DNA of 64,000 nt from Cheilinus undulatus (lineage: Eukaryota > Chordata > Actinopteri > Labriformes > Labridae): NCBI RefSeq assembly GCF_018320785.1, contig NC_054884.1:19469667-19533666 (forward strand). Reading direction: 5' to 3'. The notes beneath the pieces were generated by a model, which saw nothing but the letters and a program-made list of their open reading frames with translations, did not search any database and was not told the DNA's origin. The position numbers and the translations under genes are program-made. Positions 28,304-42,127 of the stretch are shown here, piece after piece. How positions within the stretch are numbered: position 1 is the first letter of the stretch; each line of letters begins with the position of its first letter.

Positions 28304-31300
28304 ATGCTGTCTGCACAGAGATCTGCTGCTTTGGCTCTTTTTCACGGTGTGATGATAGTGACTGCACTGGTAAGTATACTCCTCTTCTCTTAGGTATTTG
28401 AATGATTGGATTATTGACTGTTCACTAAATTAACTTGGTGAAAGAGCCGTTGTCTTTTTTCATTAATGTGTTATTGCCTGCCTTTGAGGATGCCATTGTT
28501 CCATTTTGCTTTCCCGGTAAATAAACAGAAACTATGCATGATTATGAAAAAGTACATGAACAGTTTTCCTTTTTTATGATGTGAAAACACACACCTGGAT
28601 GGGTCTTTCTTCATTGGATTTGATCAGGATTTTCCTTTATTTGTGCTTCAGAGTTACTCTCTGAGTCTCTTCACCTGGTGAAAACTTCAACAAAGGTTGC
28701 TTTTTATGTTCCAAATTTAAACTTTTCACACAGTGGCATCATATCTGGCACTATCATATCACCCGAAGTCAGAAATAACACTCCCGTCCAGCTGAACTTT
28801 GGGCCAAATATAGAAAACTTCATGTGTCTGTGACTCTCTTTGATAGTCCGAATGTTGGACATTGATTTATCTCAGGCTTTGAGAAACATGCCAGCCATTC
28901 ACAAACCAGAGGGAGCAGAAAATACACAGATCTGTTGATAAATAATTACTTTTATTTCTTAAATCTATTCTAAAATTCATTTTGGGGTATAACAGTTATA
29001 ACATAAAAGTTTCAGTCTTGCAAAACAAATGTTGTCACAACTAGCTAAACAACTGAAAAAATATTGAATTATTATAATTTTGACTTATAAATTAATTTTG
29101 ATATGATTATTTATAGTGTTACAGAATGATAATTTCAGCATCATTATTTTCTCTTTAATTGAAATCATGTTAAATCTTTATTCAAAGAGTATTTATATTG
29201 TAATGAGAATAATTTTTGTACAAAGATATTCTATTCTTACATCTGTGTATAATGTGTACCTGGACGTCTCTGCTGCTAAATATATTTATTAAAGGGGGTT
29301 AAAGGGAAGAGCTTTCTGGGGCCCAGCCAAATGGGGGCTGATGGAGGTCAGAAAAATCATGCTCCATTGTAAAGTGCAAAATTAAGCTGTTGACCTAATT
29401 AATAATAATCCCTCTTATCAAAGCAACAAAAAAGATTTTTATAAATCTATGCTGTAGTGCAAATATCACCTTTTTCAAAATGTAAATCCTTTTGTTGAAA
29501 CAGAAACACCTTTCCATTGTTGATGATAAAAACTTGAACAACTTTAATGGAGAATAATCACATAAATGTGAAAAGAGGCAAATAAGTAAGGGGAAAAATG
29601 GGTTAAAACTGACAAAAAGAAGTGGCAAAATGACCATAAGGTTGCAACATGGGTTAAAACTGGGGAAACTAGTTGGGGGAAAAGTGTCAAAAATTAGTGT
29701 TAAGCAGTAAATTAGTGGCAAAAATTAGGAAAAAGTGTCAAAAATGAGCAACAATGAGGTAAAAGCAGCAAAAACGGACAAAAAGTAGAAAAATGGGTTA
29801 AATGTGGCAAGCAATGGAGACAATGTGGCAAAACAAGTATAAAGTGGCAAAAATTGAGGAAAAAGTGGCAAAAATGTGGGGAAAAGTTGCAAAGATGGGC
29901 AAAAAGCAGCGAAAACTGTGTCTAAGTGGCAAAACTGTGTCAAAAATGGGTTAAAAGTTAAAAGCTACTGACCCAGCACACAATCACTGTTGTCATCAAT
30001 TAATCACAAATGGGGGCCCGTTCTTTGGGTTTTTCAGGGGCCCAGCTAATTTTGTGGGCAGCCCTGGTCACAACTATACAAATGAACTGTATAATGGCAA
30101 TGTCCTTCCACTAAATAGTCCAAAAAAAAAAAGCATTTCTAATTGGACATAAAAAACAATCACAATGAGTGAATAATTACTATTAAATGTCTAATAATAT
30201 TTTGATGTTTTCCAAATTTGTTTGCAAAATAAAATGATCAAAAATGGCTTTTAAGTTCAGAAAAGTTGGGGATTACATAAGGAAAATCCCACATCTGCCT
30301 AGCGCAGACCAAAGTAAATTCATATAAAAATAGCAGTCTGATCTTATAAGAGGGGCAATAAAGACCTGACTTCTCCATTTCTGAGATGAAACTTGTTACC
30401 TGTTAAACAAGCAAAACAGCAGCAAGGAAACCAAAACAAAAGCCTTCTATCTCAAGTCACCTGTGATCATCTCTCTCCTCACAAACCTCCATTAGCTCTG
30501 ACCCTTTTGACCTTTCGCCCACTGAGGCGTGACCCTCCATCTCCCCCATCTCTTCATCTTCTCCCCGGGTCGATCCTGAGCGTCATCTTCTGGCAGACTT
30601 ACACCCTGCTGCTCAGTCAGCCTGAAAATCACTTTTACATGAAGCAGAAGCCTGAGAAAGTCAATTGAATTAAGAGACAAAGGGAGCAGAGACAGCTAAG
30701 GCTAATTGTTTTGCTCACACCCTCTTTATGTCATCACAAAACCCCCCTGTACAAAGAACGGGGCAACATTTCTCAGAATTGACGTTAATCATGGGTACAG
30801 GTGGAGAATATGTTTGGGAGAAAACACGGCAGTATCCTGATCACTAGTCGACATGTGTTTGAAGAAAGGGCTGAAGACAAAGACAGAGAAGCAAACACAA
30901 GCGTGTCAGCAGTCTGTCAAGAAACAATAAGCAGATTTCTGAATGGCTCACTGTGTCTGTATTGTTTTTGGCCAACAGTCTCCTCCTCAAACAGGGACTG
31001 ATATCTGTTCGTAACTCTCTGTGCTACAATCGTGGAAACACTGCTCACACATTGACGGTTTATTTTCACGGCTCATGCCAAGAATGTTAGTTATCACATA
31101 TCCATTGACAAGAAGGTTTCCAGTCTGTTTAAAGAAAGTGAGAAGAGATTATGAAGAAGGCATAGCCAACAGTCTAAAAATGTTACTGTTGCCTCAAAAG
31201 AGAAAGACATCATCAGCATAAAAACAGATTTTTTCAACATATTCACTTAGAGGGGAGGTGTCAGACTAAGGGATTATCTGCACAACCTTTGTTCACAACA

Positions 31301-34300
31301 TCTTCTACACCAATGATTCACAGTGAATAAAAAATAAACACAAAACACTGCAGCTGAGTGGTGTACTGCAGGGTAAACACAGGTACAGTGCTGTGAAAAA
31401 CTATTTGCCCCCTTCCTGATTTCTTATTTGTTTTGCATACTTATCACACGTAAATGTTTCAGATCATCACCTTTGTTAAATACTGAATTAACTGTGAGTG
31501 ACCCGTTTTTTTCTTTTTTTTGAAAACTGAGCTCAATTCCACTAGCCACACCACAACCCGATCACTACCAGGCCACTGGCTGAGAAAAATCACTCTGGTT
31601 CTACTTTATCAGAGCAGGAAGTTATCGGTCAAATATTTGCATCATCCTTCAATCTACTTTGAAATAGATCTTAAAGAGACCAGCTCTCCCAGACATGAAT
31701 ATTACTGCAGCAGAATCCAGGCAGCAGCAGCAGCTTACCTGAAACTTCTTTTACCATTTTTTTTGGAATATAGCAAAAGCAAATCTGGTGACTGAGTGAA
31801 AAAAGGAAGACTGTAGCTTTCAGCTTTTTTGCATGAATAAAATCCCACAAGTGTTATGTCTGGCCTTATGAATAAGGATATGCCAATGATTTAGACTACA
31901 AGTCAGTGATGGCCAGTGTATATGAAATACAATGATGAGTTAAGGTCTTTAAATCAGTAATTAACCCCAGTGCCCCATGGTAAACCATGTCTGGAAGATT
32001 AAAGGCATGCACATATAAAACATCCCCATAATCGATCAGAGGCATAGAGTATACCCACTTCTCCAAGCACCACTACACCGCTGCTTGTACCCTAATGAAA
32101 GGTTAAGCTCTCATAGAAAACGCTTAAAAACTGAGACTATTAGCTTCAGACCTTTGGCAAAGTGGGAGTGTGTAGTCATGTCAAGTGGATGTACACATGC
32201 ACATAAAAGTTCAACTAAAACTGCATTTGACTACATTCCTTCTCTTCTTCTGGCTCATCTTGTCTCTCTATGAGCTCTCTGGCTGGCAAACAAACCTCAC
32301 ATGAGTTTTAAGACGCTAGTTTTGCTGCCATGTTGTGAAATGCACTCATGGAACACAAAGCTACTTGTGATTTCACTTGGCAGGGCTGGTTATGAGGAGA
32401 AGGCCCCCATTTGGGCCGCTGTAAGCAAAAAAAGAAAAAAAAAATGGGAGGGTCATGAGGGATCGCGACATACCGCATCCTAACAAAACTATTTCACAAC
32501 ACCTGGAGGCAGCACATTAGAGCGCTAACAGTGTTTATAACTGACAGATCATCTGAGTGAGAGAGAGACAGCTGACAGACTTTTTTCCAAAATGAAAGAA
32601 GGCATCTAAGAGACTTTTCCTAATCTCTGCATAAAATATTATGTTAACCAAAGCACTGACAGTAACTGACAGCTGACAGTTATATAGATATAATCTAAAT
32701 ATACTTTATATCACGTGTTTAAGAGTACACCTTTTTCATTTCATGGATGAATATCACATAATAAAGGAGAAAAACTGTTTAAAGTGACCTTCCTGAATTG
32801 TGCTGGCAGGCGATCCCAGAATGCTTTCAGACTAACTAGAAAGTCCACTTTTAAACAGCTTTTCTCCCTTGTTGTCTGAAATTCAGCCACAAACTGGGGA
32901 TGGTGGTTCATTGTTCAGTAAATACATCTTATGGAGTGTAGCTTTATTGTATAAAGTCCTCAGTTTAAAGTTAAGCTAGGTTAGCATCAGGTGGTCAGAG
33001 CTAGGCAGTGGTCTCTATACATCATCTTTTGTTACTGTTTGATTGAGAGCCCCCTGGTGGTGGCATTTTATAGGAATTTATGTCCAAAAAACCCCAAATC
33101 TAACCTGTTATATTTTATGTTCTCCAGTGTTTGTACAATTTAAAATTCAAAGGACTTTGCTTATCCCTAAAACAATACTTTATGGTATCTTTTTCATCTT
33201 TGCTTTAATATTTTGTCTTTTCTCTCTCACCATCCTGCTACAGATAGACTCTGATGATGTCATCACGCGAGACGAGCAGATCTATGTTCTGATTGGTGCT
33301 CACGCCAAGTGTGAGAGAAGCATCAGGGCACAGTTGGCCCTGGTTAAAGGTTTGTCTGCTGGTTTTGAGCATTTTAATCATTAAATATCTGCATCTGCTG
33401 GGGAAAAGTTAGTTAAGCCTCAAAAAAAGTGTAATAACTCTCTTAAAGTAAATGGGACGTGTGTAAACTTTTGAAAATTCAAAGCTTTTCTTATAAGTGT
33501 GTGAGTATTTATGTTAGCATGAGGCGTCAGTGCCTTTATCATGTCCAGTTTTATAATTAGAAACAATATATTACATCAGTCAAATATGTGGGATCAGATA
33601 CAAAACGTGTCCAATATCCTGCCTACCAGTATCTCTGTCATTTCACTGATGAATTCAAGCGCAGACAATAGTGAGACATGTCTCATTCAGAATATGATGC
33701 AGAAGCTGATGAGTAGTTGCATCAAGGTCTATTTTAGGAGGACTTAAATGTGACAGAGCCCTCGGCTTAAGACTCTACAGAAGGGCACATTAGACCAGTA
33801 ACCATGTTTAAAGAAATATTTTCATATTTAGTTTTTATCCCCTTTTTATAATGATTATTTCTCATAATCATTCTACAGACATATCTGCAACACATTAGCA
33901 AACACTTAAGAGATACAGCACAAATACCCTGCATAATGCCATACAAGCCAGTGGGTACTGCAGGTGAAAGTCGAAGAAAACTTGCTCCTTTTTCATTAAA
34001 TCCATCTAAATTTCACGGTCATATGAGGAACTTGCTGTTGGGGACCACGATCTGCAGGTTCACTGTGTGCACTATACAGCTAGAATAGGGGGCATTGGCA
34101 AGAAATAACATTGTGGAGTATCACCAGGTACTCATTATGAGGGAATCAGAATCTTAAAAAGACAACATGTAGTAAGCCCCCCCTTTTCAGACTCAGTCAT
34201 GTGTCTTTCTTTTGATCCAGTACCAGCAAAAAGCTCTTCCTAAGATGCCATTAGGCTTATTTTCTTATACCACAGTGAAGTTTGACAATCGAAAAAGCTC

Positions 34301-37300
34301 AAATTACCTTTTTACAAAGCTTACAGCTGTCTCCCTTATTTGTGAAGATGGAGAGTGTAACCCAGAGTGGGACGGGATCATCTGCTGGCCTCTGAGCAGA
34401 GCAGGTCAGCTGGTGTCAGTGCCGTGTCCAGAGTATATCTACGACTTTAACCACAGAGGTAGAGGAGATTAACACACTAATGAATATAAATGCTACAGCA
34501 GCTTTACCCTGTATATTTACTACTGAACTGCAACACTTTTGTGATAAAACTGTCTGTATCTGTGTCTCCTGTAACCTAGGCCAAGCTTATCGGCAGTGCG
34601 ATGCATCAGGGAACTGGGAGCAGGTTCCCAGTATCAACCGCACATGGGCCAACTACACCGAGTGCACCGCATACTTGTCCTTCAACCACAGGAGACAAGA
34701 AGAGGTGAGTATATATGTGTTTGTCTGGATGTGGGTTGGCTGGATTTATGTTTTTGGAATCAAATTGTTATAGCCTTGATTGCAAGTTGTAAATTATTAA
34801 GCGTGAAAGACATAATAATGTGCAACACAATATTAGGTTCATGGTATGATTTTACAGTGGTCACAATTTTCTAACTTTTATGAAGATGTCAATATCTTTA
34901 GCTGAAATTCCCTGACAATAACAATGCAAAATATCAAATTTCTGTATTTTATGTTTCATTTTTTGTAAAACAGTCTTGCAAAATTTAGAGGGGTCTGGCT
35001 GCAGAGCGTGCATCTCTGATGGCCACTCTCACAGACTGTTCACCTGAGAAGTTGTCTATTTCAGAACGGAAATACAGGCTAAAACTTTTAAAGTAAATAC
35101 GGATTAAACCTCTGTTTTAGGGTATCAAAAGTTAAAAGTAAAAAACCTGACCTGCAAAACATGATTACAAAATGTTAAATATGGCAGAGTAAACAGTCTG
35201 CTTACATGAAAAAAGCTTGACATCCATGAAAACATTCTGATGCAGCAAGCTTAGCTCACGTTACTCTGTTAGCTGCATAAGCTATGTAGCTAATATAGCT
35301 ACAGTAGCTAATGTAGCTGAAGCTAAGACCAGTTGCATTCTACATAGCTATGTTTGCTAAAGCTCATGTTGCTAAAGCTTACTTAGCTACATTGGCTTAT
35401 GTAGTAGCATTAATGATGTAGCTTGCATAGCTATGTTAGCTTAGCTACTTACTACTTCTAAAACTGGTCTATACATAATTTAATTCCTGGTAGGACCTCT
35501 GACCTTTCTCTATGTTTTATTTTGAAATGTTTCTTAGTCTGTATTGTTTGTAATTGGTTCCCCTATGAATGTCACTGACAGACTTTGTTTATAAAGTAGA
35601 ATATTTAAAAAAAAATCCAAAACATCATAGTGGCAAAGTGTGGTACTTCTGTCCTGAAATAGACATCTTATCAGATTAACAGTCTGGCTGGCAGAGTTGA
35701 ATGGTCTGCAGTCAGACTGTCTTGGCAAAATTTGCACACTGTTTTTGTCTTGGTCATCCTCTACTCGCCACGCGTCAACACTCCTGCTTTGTAACAAGAC
35801 AAGTAAACCTTAAAATCTTACTTTGCTTCTGCCATTCCTTTACGGCACTCTCCGGCTACTTATCAAATCAGAGAAGGCAAAAGCAGATAGCACCCTCTGT
35901 TGGTTAAGAATGTTATTTTGTCTAACTGATTTAAATGGTCCATATTTGAATCTGTTTTTTTCATCACTTCTAAATGTAATGACATCCTGTGTTGTCCATC
36001 CTGGGACTTTGCCAGGAAGCAAACATTTAAGTTTGTTTTTGTTTGATTTCTGAAGGTTTTTGAGAGGCTACATCTCATGTACACTGTTGGCTACTCCATT
36101 TCTCTTGCATCACTGTTGGTGGCAGTCTCCATCCTCTGCTATTTCAAGTAAGAAACACAATTCTTTAAAAAGTATTTAAATCAAGGTCTTCGTTTGTAGG
36201 GAAAGGATTATTTGTAGAACAGAAATTTCATGGCATGTCAGTTATTCGTGTCATTGTTTAAATAGCCTCCTTTTAAGACATTTATGTGATTTTTTTTCCA
36301 CTTCAAGATCCTAATCTATTCTTTCTTTCTCTCTCCCACACACTCATATGTCTGCAGACGCCTTCATTGCACTCGCAATTACATCCACATTCACCTCTTC
36401 ACCTCCTTCATCTGTCGAGCTGTCAGCATTTTTGTGAAGGATGCTGTGCTCTACAACATTTCTGATGACAGCAACACTGACCGGGACTACGCTGCACAGA
36501 AGCCCCAGATGGTACTTTTTTTGTTTAGTTTATGACAGAATGGTAATGGTGGACTATACTATTTTATGTATGACATGTATGTTATAAAATTAATCCAGTA
36601 GTACATATTATGAGTCAATGTTGTATGATACAGTATGATGTTTTTGAAAGTAAAAGTCTACAGTTCTCTAGTTTAGCTATGCTTAGCATGAATACAAAAT
36701 CAGCTAGCCTTGGTTAATCCAAAAGAGGCATAATTTAGAGAAAGTGGTTGTAAAAGTTAAAGGGAGTAAAGGTTGAGTTTGTTTCAATTTAATGCCACAA
36801 TAAATGTCTTAATACAAGGATGGGCAACTTTAGTTCCAAGAGGGCCACATTACTTTTAGTCTCACTACAAAAGAGCCTAATTGTTGCGAACTGTAGGATA
36901 CTCTTAACCTGTCACGCCAGATGGATTTGTTTCACACATCTATCTGGTAAACCTCCCATAGACAGCATTTGGGAAAGGGCAGAGCCTTCGAAAAAAATAA
37001 TGGAGGGTGATTGGATGAACGCTCTGTCCGTCACATCTTTACGGGCCAATCAGAGACACAAAACACGTGACGTCGTAGCCCCAAACTGAAGTGCACCGCT
37101 ACCGATGAGTAAACTCCGTAGAGAACTGCATAACGCCAACCATGGCGACTGTAGACATGTCAGTACACAAAGATTAGAATGATTAACTAAAATTAGATTA
37201 GAATAAAATGCTGCCCTTGTGTTTATAACTGCCAGTGAGAAACATTTAATATATTATACAACATATTCCCAGTTTTAGATTTGTTAAAAATTCAACTTCG

Positions 37301-40300
37301 TTTTATAAAAAAAGCCTTGTAGTTACATTCTGAAAATAGCTTTATTGCAAACATTTCAGATGAAGCAAAATTTCATAAATGAAACTAAGGAAAAGGTCAT
37401 GGATCTAATCTGGGATTAGATGATGAGCTACTTTTAGGTAATGAACAAAGAATTTACTGTTTTTTTATATATTTAACTTACTTTTCTATTTTTTTTAATG
37501 ATTTATCCATTCATTTTAAACAGTTTTACAGAAATAATAAATTATACATAATTTCTCAGAGGAACTGAACTTACAGTAGTAATCAAAGATGACTATTAAT
37601 AGCAAATTTTGTCGTTTTCTTTAGTTTACAATTTACTAACTTGTGGGCCACATAAATTAAGAAGGGAAGCTGCATGTGGCCCAGACAACTGAGGCTGTAA
37701 CAGGTGGGATTTTTTAGTTGCTGCTAGGCAACTGCACCTACACCTTTGAAAGAGCAAACTGTGACCTTCTTAGTTTTGTCACTAATCAAGATATGATGTG
37801 GTATCTGTTGATCTTATGCAAAGATGGACTGTTTAATTGATTGTGATTTCTTTTTTTAAAGTGGTTTAATACATTAAGCTTTTTTAACCAAAATGTTAAA
37901 CTTTCTTTTTAAAGCACCAGTCTACCTGATTTAATTGAATTATTTCTGTATCTTTTAAAGGAGCTGATAGATTTTTAATGGATGTTGTGCTATCTTTCTG
38001 TGTCTCCTCAGGCTGGCTGTAAAGTCGCTGTCACGTTCTTTCTTTATTTCCTGGCGACAAATCATTACTGGATCCTGGTGGAGGGGTTATACCTGCACAG
38101 TCTCATCTTCATGGCCTTCCTGTCTGACAAGAATTACCTGTGGGCCCTCATGATCATTGGCTGGGGTACCCAGCATCACACCTTGTACTTTGTTGTCACT
38201 ATGGCCATAGAAAGACATTGTTTGTTTGCTAATTATTCCCTCCTCTGACCTTAGGTGTTCCAGCTGTGTTTGTGTCGATCTGGGTCAGTGCACGAGCATC
38301 ACTGGCAGACACACAGTAAGTCATCTGATGCATTTACCTGTCTAATGTTTTCTGTATTACACCTTCATCACTTTCCAACTCTGCTGATTCCACTTTCAGA
38401 TGTTGGGACATTAGTGCAGGAAACCTGAAGTGGATCTATCAAGTTCCAATTTTGGCAGCTATAGTTGTGAGAAAAAATACATTTAAACATCTTAATACGA
38501 AAGTAAATAAAAGCATTTTGACACTTTTATACTCTTCTTGTACACTCCCATCCCTGCAGGTGAATTTCCTTCTCTTCGTCAACATAATACGGGTCCTGGC
38601 CTCCAAACTGTGGGAGACTAACACTGGCAAACTAGACCCTCGGCAGCAATACGGGTAATTTAAATCCTCCAAAAACTACAAGCCTAAAAAACTGGCCATT
38701 ACTTTTTATCTTTTTCACCAAGTTACTCAGTCAGAATATAAACGCTGAGGCTTATGTTTGTTTTTAGTAAGCTGCTCAAGTCCACGTTAGTCCTCATGCC
38801 GTTGTTTGGGGTTCACTACATGGTGTTTATGGCTCTGCCTTACACTGAGGTGACCGGGCTGCTGTGGCAGGTGCAGATGCACTATGAGATGTTCTTCAAC
38901 TCATCACAGGTGAGACTGCTCTTTATCTATGTGCATGTTGTGATATTAAGTTAAGCTGCAGCACACTGGACATCACAAGGGACATGTTTTGCTAGTTTGA
39001 AGCATAATCTGTGCATGTCCTCAAAACTAAATGCAAACATAGGCTCAAGATAGAGCACGCTCATCACCAGTAGAGATGGTGTAAGGGTGGGGTAAGCACA
39101 ACAATCAATTTAGTGGCAGAGACATAAAAGTATTAGACACACTTATGAACTGAGTCCACAACTGTGTATGCACAATGTGTTATCATCACTCCACAGAGAC
39201 AAACATGTACAGTAAACCAGCTGAGACATATAGTTCTAGTTTGGAAACATATTCAAATCCTAACACCAACATTATAGCTCCAAAAGTGACCGTGCAAACT
39301 GCTGTGACAATCCCATCAACAAATACAGTCAGACAAAAGTCACAAGTTACCACAGTCACTTATTAAACTGCTACACCAGGAGTGTTATGTCCAAGCACAG
39401 ATGAAAATGTTGACTACTGGTCATCAGTCTGATCTGATCTCTTTTTTTTACTGGAAAAGCTTTATTTAAATTATATAAGTGTTTTACCAGTGGCCAGAGA
39501 TTGTTCTTCTTGGAAGGTTTTAATGTTAAAATATATCTCTTTTAAGATATCTGTTATTGAGTCTATTTCAACTTTTGCAGTGATCTGGTAATTTGGTTAA
39601 CAAAAACAGGTACGGAAATATTGTGATATTGCCATGTTTGTCAAGTGAGGGCCCTATCAAAGGCAAAGGCCATCCTGGGAGACCCTCAGCACCCTCTGGA
39701 TGCAGAGTTTAGACTTCTGCCATCAGGCAGGAGGTTTACTTGTGCTACCTAATAGATACCTGAGTTCATTTGTTCCATCAGCTGTTGGGTTTTTAAATAA
39801 GCTGCGGGCACTGCTACCACTACACATACTGAAAACTCTGGACTGTTGTGTATCATATCAAATCTCACTGCCTGCCTTTCATGATGAAATCCTTGAGAGT
39901 TATGTGTAACATCTATGTAATTTTGTATTTTTTATGAAGTGTATTTCTTGTGTGAACTTCTGCTGCAAACCAAATTGCTCCTTGAGGACAATAAAGACCT
40001 AACTTAACAGGATTTTTATCAATATGTGCAAGTCTAATTTTGACACCCCCAGAGCAAACTAAGCTTTACGCCCCCCGAGATCTTTCACACATCCCCAAGG
40101 GGATCCTGGGCCCCAGGCTGGGAACTAGTGCTTTAGAGATATCTCCAGTATAGGCAATTATATTAATAGAAATTATAATGAAACAACTGGATGCATGTGG
40201 GAACTTAAGGTGAAACAGCAGGTATATCTCCAGCTATAATAGTCACATATTTGCAAAAGCTTATTCTGTAGCACAGCTTTTTTTAACAAATCTCTTTGTT

Positions 40301-40916
40301 TCCAGGGCTTCTTTGTGGCGTTTATCTACTGTTTCTGCAATGGGGAGGTAGTGAAGCCCTTTTATGATTTAAAGTGGAACATACTTCATCCTTGTCTGAA
40401 CATCAGAGGAATTTAGGTTTCTGTTTGTCAACCTCTTCCTGTTCTCAGGTACAGGCAGAGGTAAAGAAAGCATGGTTGAGACGCAGCCTCACCCTGGACC
40501 TAAAACAAAAAGCACGGATGACCAGCAGTGGCGGAGGGGGCAGCTGCTACTATGGTGGAATGATGTCTCACACCACCACCTACAGTGTCAGCCTGTCTGC
40601 TGCCAATCCCAGAAATCCCTCCTTCACCTCGGCTGCAGGTGGAGGGTCAGGCAAGCCGCCACGCCACAGCTCTCTTCAACCTCCAAACAGCCTTCCTGGG
40701 TACATGCCCTATGATGCAGAGACCCTTAACCTAAAACAGGAGCTGGCTGTGAAGAAACCAGGAGGGATGGAGTCTGGAGTTACCGCCCGTAACGTCAGAG
40801 GTGGCAAGGGGAACGATGAGTACAAAAGCAGTCAAAAGTCATCTTTAGCAGACAGTCCTGGTGGGGAAGATCCAGAGAGCTGCCCGTCTTTTAAAGAGCT
40901 GGAGACCATCTTGTGA
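28304..40916 (+). CDS. pth3r: Parathyroid hormone receptor (class B GPCR), type 3-like
   Basis: Seven-helix receptor for PTH/PTHrP-type peptides, coupling mainly to Gs in the family. Thirteen exons: 28304-28369, 33244-33349, 34348-34458, 34580-34704, 36056-36147, 36358-36511, 38012-38165, 38255-38315, 38400-38466, 38560-38654, 38768-38909, 40306-40347, 40449-40916. All are in phase and give about 560 residues. Exon 1 is a signal peptide ([16 protein letters not shown]). The ectodomain has the six class B cysteines (AKC, GEC, IIC, VPC, RQC, TEC), DYIYDF-like EYIYDFNH, and two N-glycosylation sites (NRT, NYT). The seven-helix region runs near 137-405 with [46 protein letters not shown] and [18 protein letters not shown], as in PTH1R. 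The tail ends ELETIL, a class I PDZ ligand like the ETVM of PTH1R. It lacks the extra ectodomain exon (E2) of mammalian PTH1R and has a short first extracellular loop, as in PTH3R. Linkage to taco1 supports type 3. PTH1R-like is the alternative. Confidence 0.85.
29295..30068. mobile_element. Unclassified DNA element with internal minisatellite, pth3r intron 1
   Basis: The two ends carry 'ggggcccagc' segments (29319 and 30043), and the right edge reads 'gggcagccctgg'. Between them, 29560-29960 is a degenerate tandem repeat of the type 'agtggcaaaaatgggttaaa', also found in the copy 1 insert at 2400-2640. No transposase frame is present. Open frames on the minus strand follow from the repeat. 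Confidence 0.45.
31384..31590 (+). mobile_element. 5' remnant of a Tc1-family transposon, pth3r intron 1
   Basis: It begins TACAGTGCTGTGAAAAACTA then 'tttgcccccttcctgattt', the known end of a widespread fish Tc1-like element. It continues with 'tgagctcaattccactagcc', part of that element's 5' non-coding region. The copy breaks off before the transposase, and no right end was seen nearby. Confidence 0.75.
35040..35455 (+). repeat. GCTAG/TAGCTAA-rich interspersed repeat, copy A (pth3r intron)
   Basis: Homologous and colinear in direct orientation with 46315-46740. Shared landmarks are 'ttgcaaaac' and 'gagtgaacagtct'-type stretches, 'gttagctgc(a/g)taagct', 'ctatgtttgcta(a/t)agct' and 'ctggcttatgtagta'. 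The 3' half is a degenerate run of TAGCTAATG-like units. Family not identified; no frame. Confidence 0.7.
36815..37690. mobile_element. hAT-like element enclosing a second repeat, pth3r intron
   Basis: The left edge reads 'atgggcaactttagttcc' followed by 'agggccacat', and the right edge holds 'gtgggccacat' and 'gctgcatgtggccc'. Both are typical edges of fish hAT-like elements. Inside, 36911-37171 is an inverted copy of the repeat at 7656-7893, with 'gagggtgattggatgaacg' and 'ccatggcgactgtagaca'. Either the enclosed part belongs to the element or it is nested within it. No transposase was seen. Confidence 0.45.
39640..40010 (+). mobile_element. 3' end of a LINE, pth3r intron 11
   Basis: Translation gives [20 protein letters not shown] and [10 protein letters not shown] in one frame, ending at a TAA. 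It continues as [19 protein letters not shown] in another frame after a one-base shift. This DPxHPL...LPSGRR...NR...SFVPSA...LN pattern is the C-terminal tail of the reverse-transcriptase ORF of several fish LINEs. The 3' part ends with 'ccttgaggacaataaagacc'. The copy is 5'-truncated and dead. Confidence 0.7.
40060..40134. mobile_element. hAT-like terminal fragment
   Basis: The sequence 'ggggatcctgggccccaggc' followed by 'tgggaactagtg' is the usual inner edge and end (inverted CAGTGGTTCCCA-like) of hAT-type non-autonomous elements. Only one end is visible. Confidence 0.35.
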
Positions 40917-42127
40917 TTGTTGTTAGAAGGATAACTATAAGGAAAGCCTCACATACTAGACTCTTAAATGTTTCAGTATCATTTCTCTGAGTTGCATGGA
41001 GTGTTCTTTTGTCCTCATGATGTAATGGTAGCCAGTGCCTGGGCCTTCCAGACACAGGTGTCATTATACTTCAGACACAAGGGGTGCCAAAATAGCCATA
41101 ATCCCAAAGTTCCTCATGTGAGCTTTAAAAAGGTAGAGTTTTCTAATACATTTATGCATATATATATATATAAAGTTATTTTCTGTTGGACTAGCTCACC
41201 CCAGCTCAAACTTCGTTGTTGTTTGTTGGTGTATCTGTCAGCATACCCTGACACATTTCTGACAGATAAAGCATCCTCCAAAAGTTTTCTTCCAAACTTG
41301 TCGTCAATGTCTGATTAATTCCCACAGTCACAAGTGTCCAGACATCTTGTCTAGACCTGCAGCTTTATTTTTTCCATCCTGCTGCCCTATTACTCAGCCT
41401 GACAGGACCCAGAGGGCTGACAGTCGAACCTTTTGCCCTTCACTGGACAAACTCTAGCTCCTCTCTGTGTGACCTCTATCCCAAACGCCCTGACAACACC
41501 ATCCAGAATTTCACACTCTCCCCTTAGGCCTCAGCTTTCAGCCACAGACTCCTGAGCTGCTGTGGATGTGGATTCAGGGACAAACCTGCAGGAGATGTCA
41601 CTAGTGTTCACAACAGGAAAGAGCCTGTAAATGTTTAAGAGTGTTTGTCTGGGAAAAACATGACTAATATGTGTTTGTGGGGCATGTACAGTGTTAGATA
41701 GGTCTCATAATTTAATAAATATGTTTGGGATGTCTTGAGATTTCAGATGACATGAAATGAATAAAAGGAACTGAACTGAGAGGAAACGATATGCTGTGGA
41801 AAAAAAAAAGTATTTCTTGTAAAAAAGTGAATCCAAACATTTATGGCATATTACACCTCTCAAAATTCAAGCTGTTAATGGAAACTTTTGTCTTTCTTTT
41901 CATAAATTGTTTGGTTCTTTATAAAAACCAAGAAGGTTAAGGTAAGTTAAAATACATTTACCATAAATACATATAGTCAAAACAGCATGTTCCACCAAAA
42001 TATACTTAAAACTACAAAAAACCCTTAGTGAACATACATACACCTGTGATGAGTTCTTCTTTGAGCTGTCAAAGATTTCAATTATTTTCCATTTTTTATT
42101 AAAGATGTATCATTTTATATAGATACA

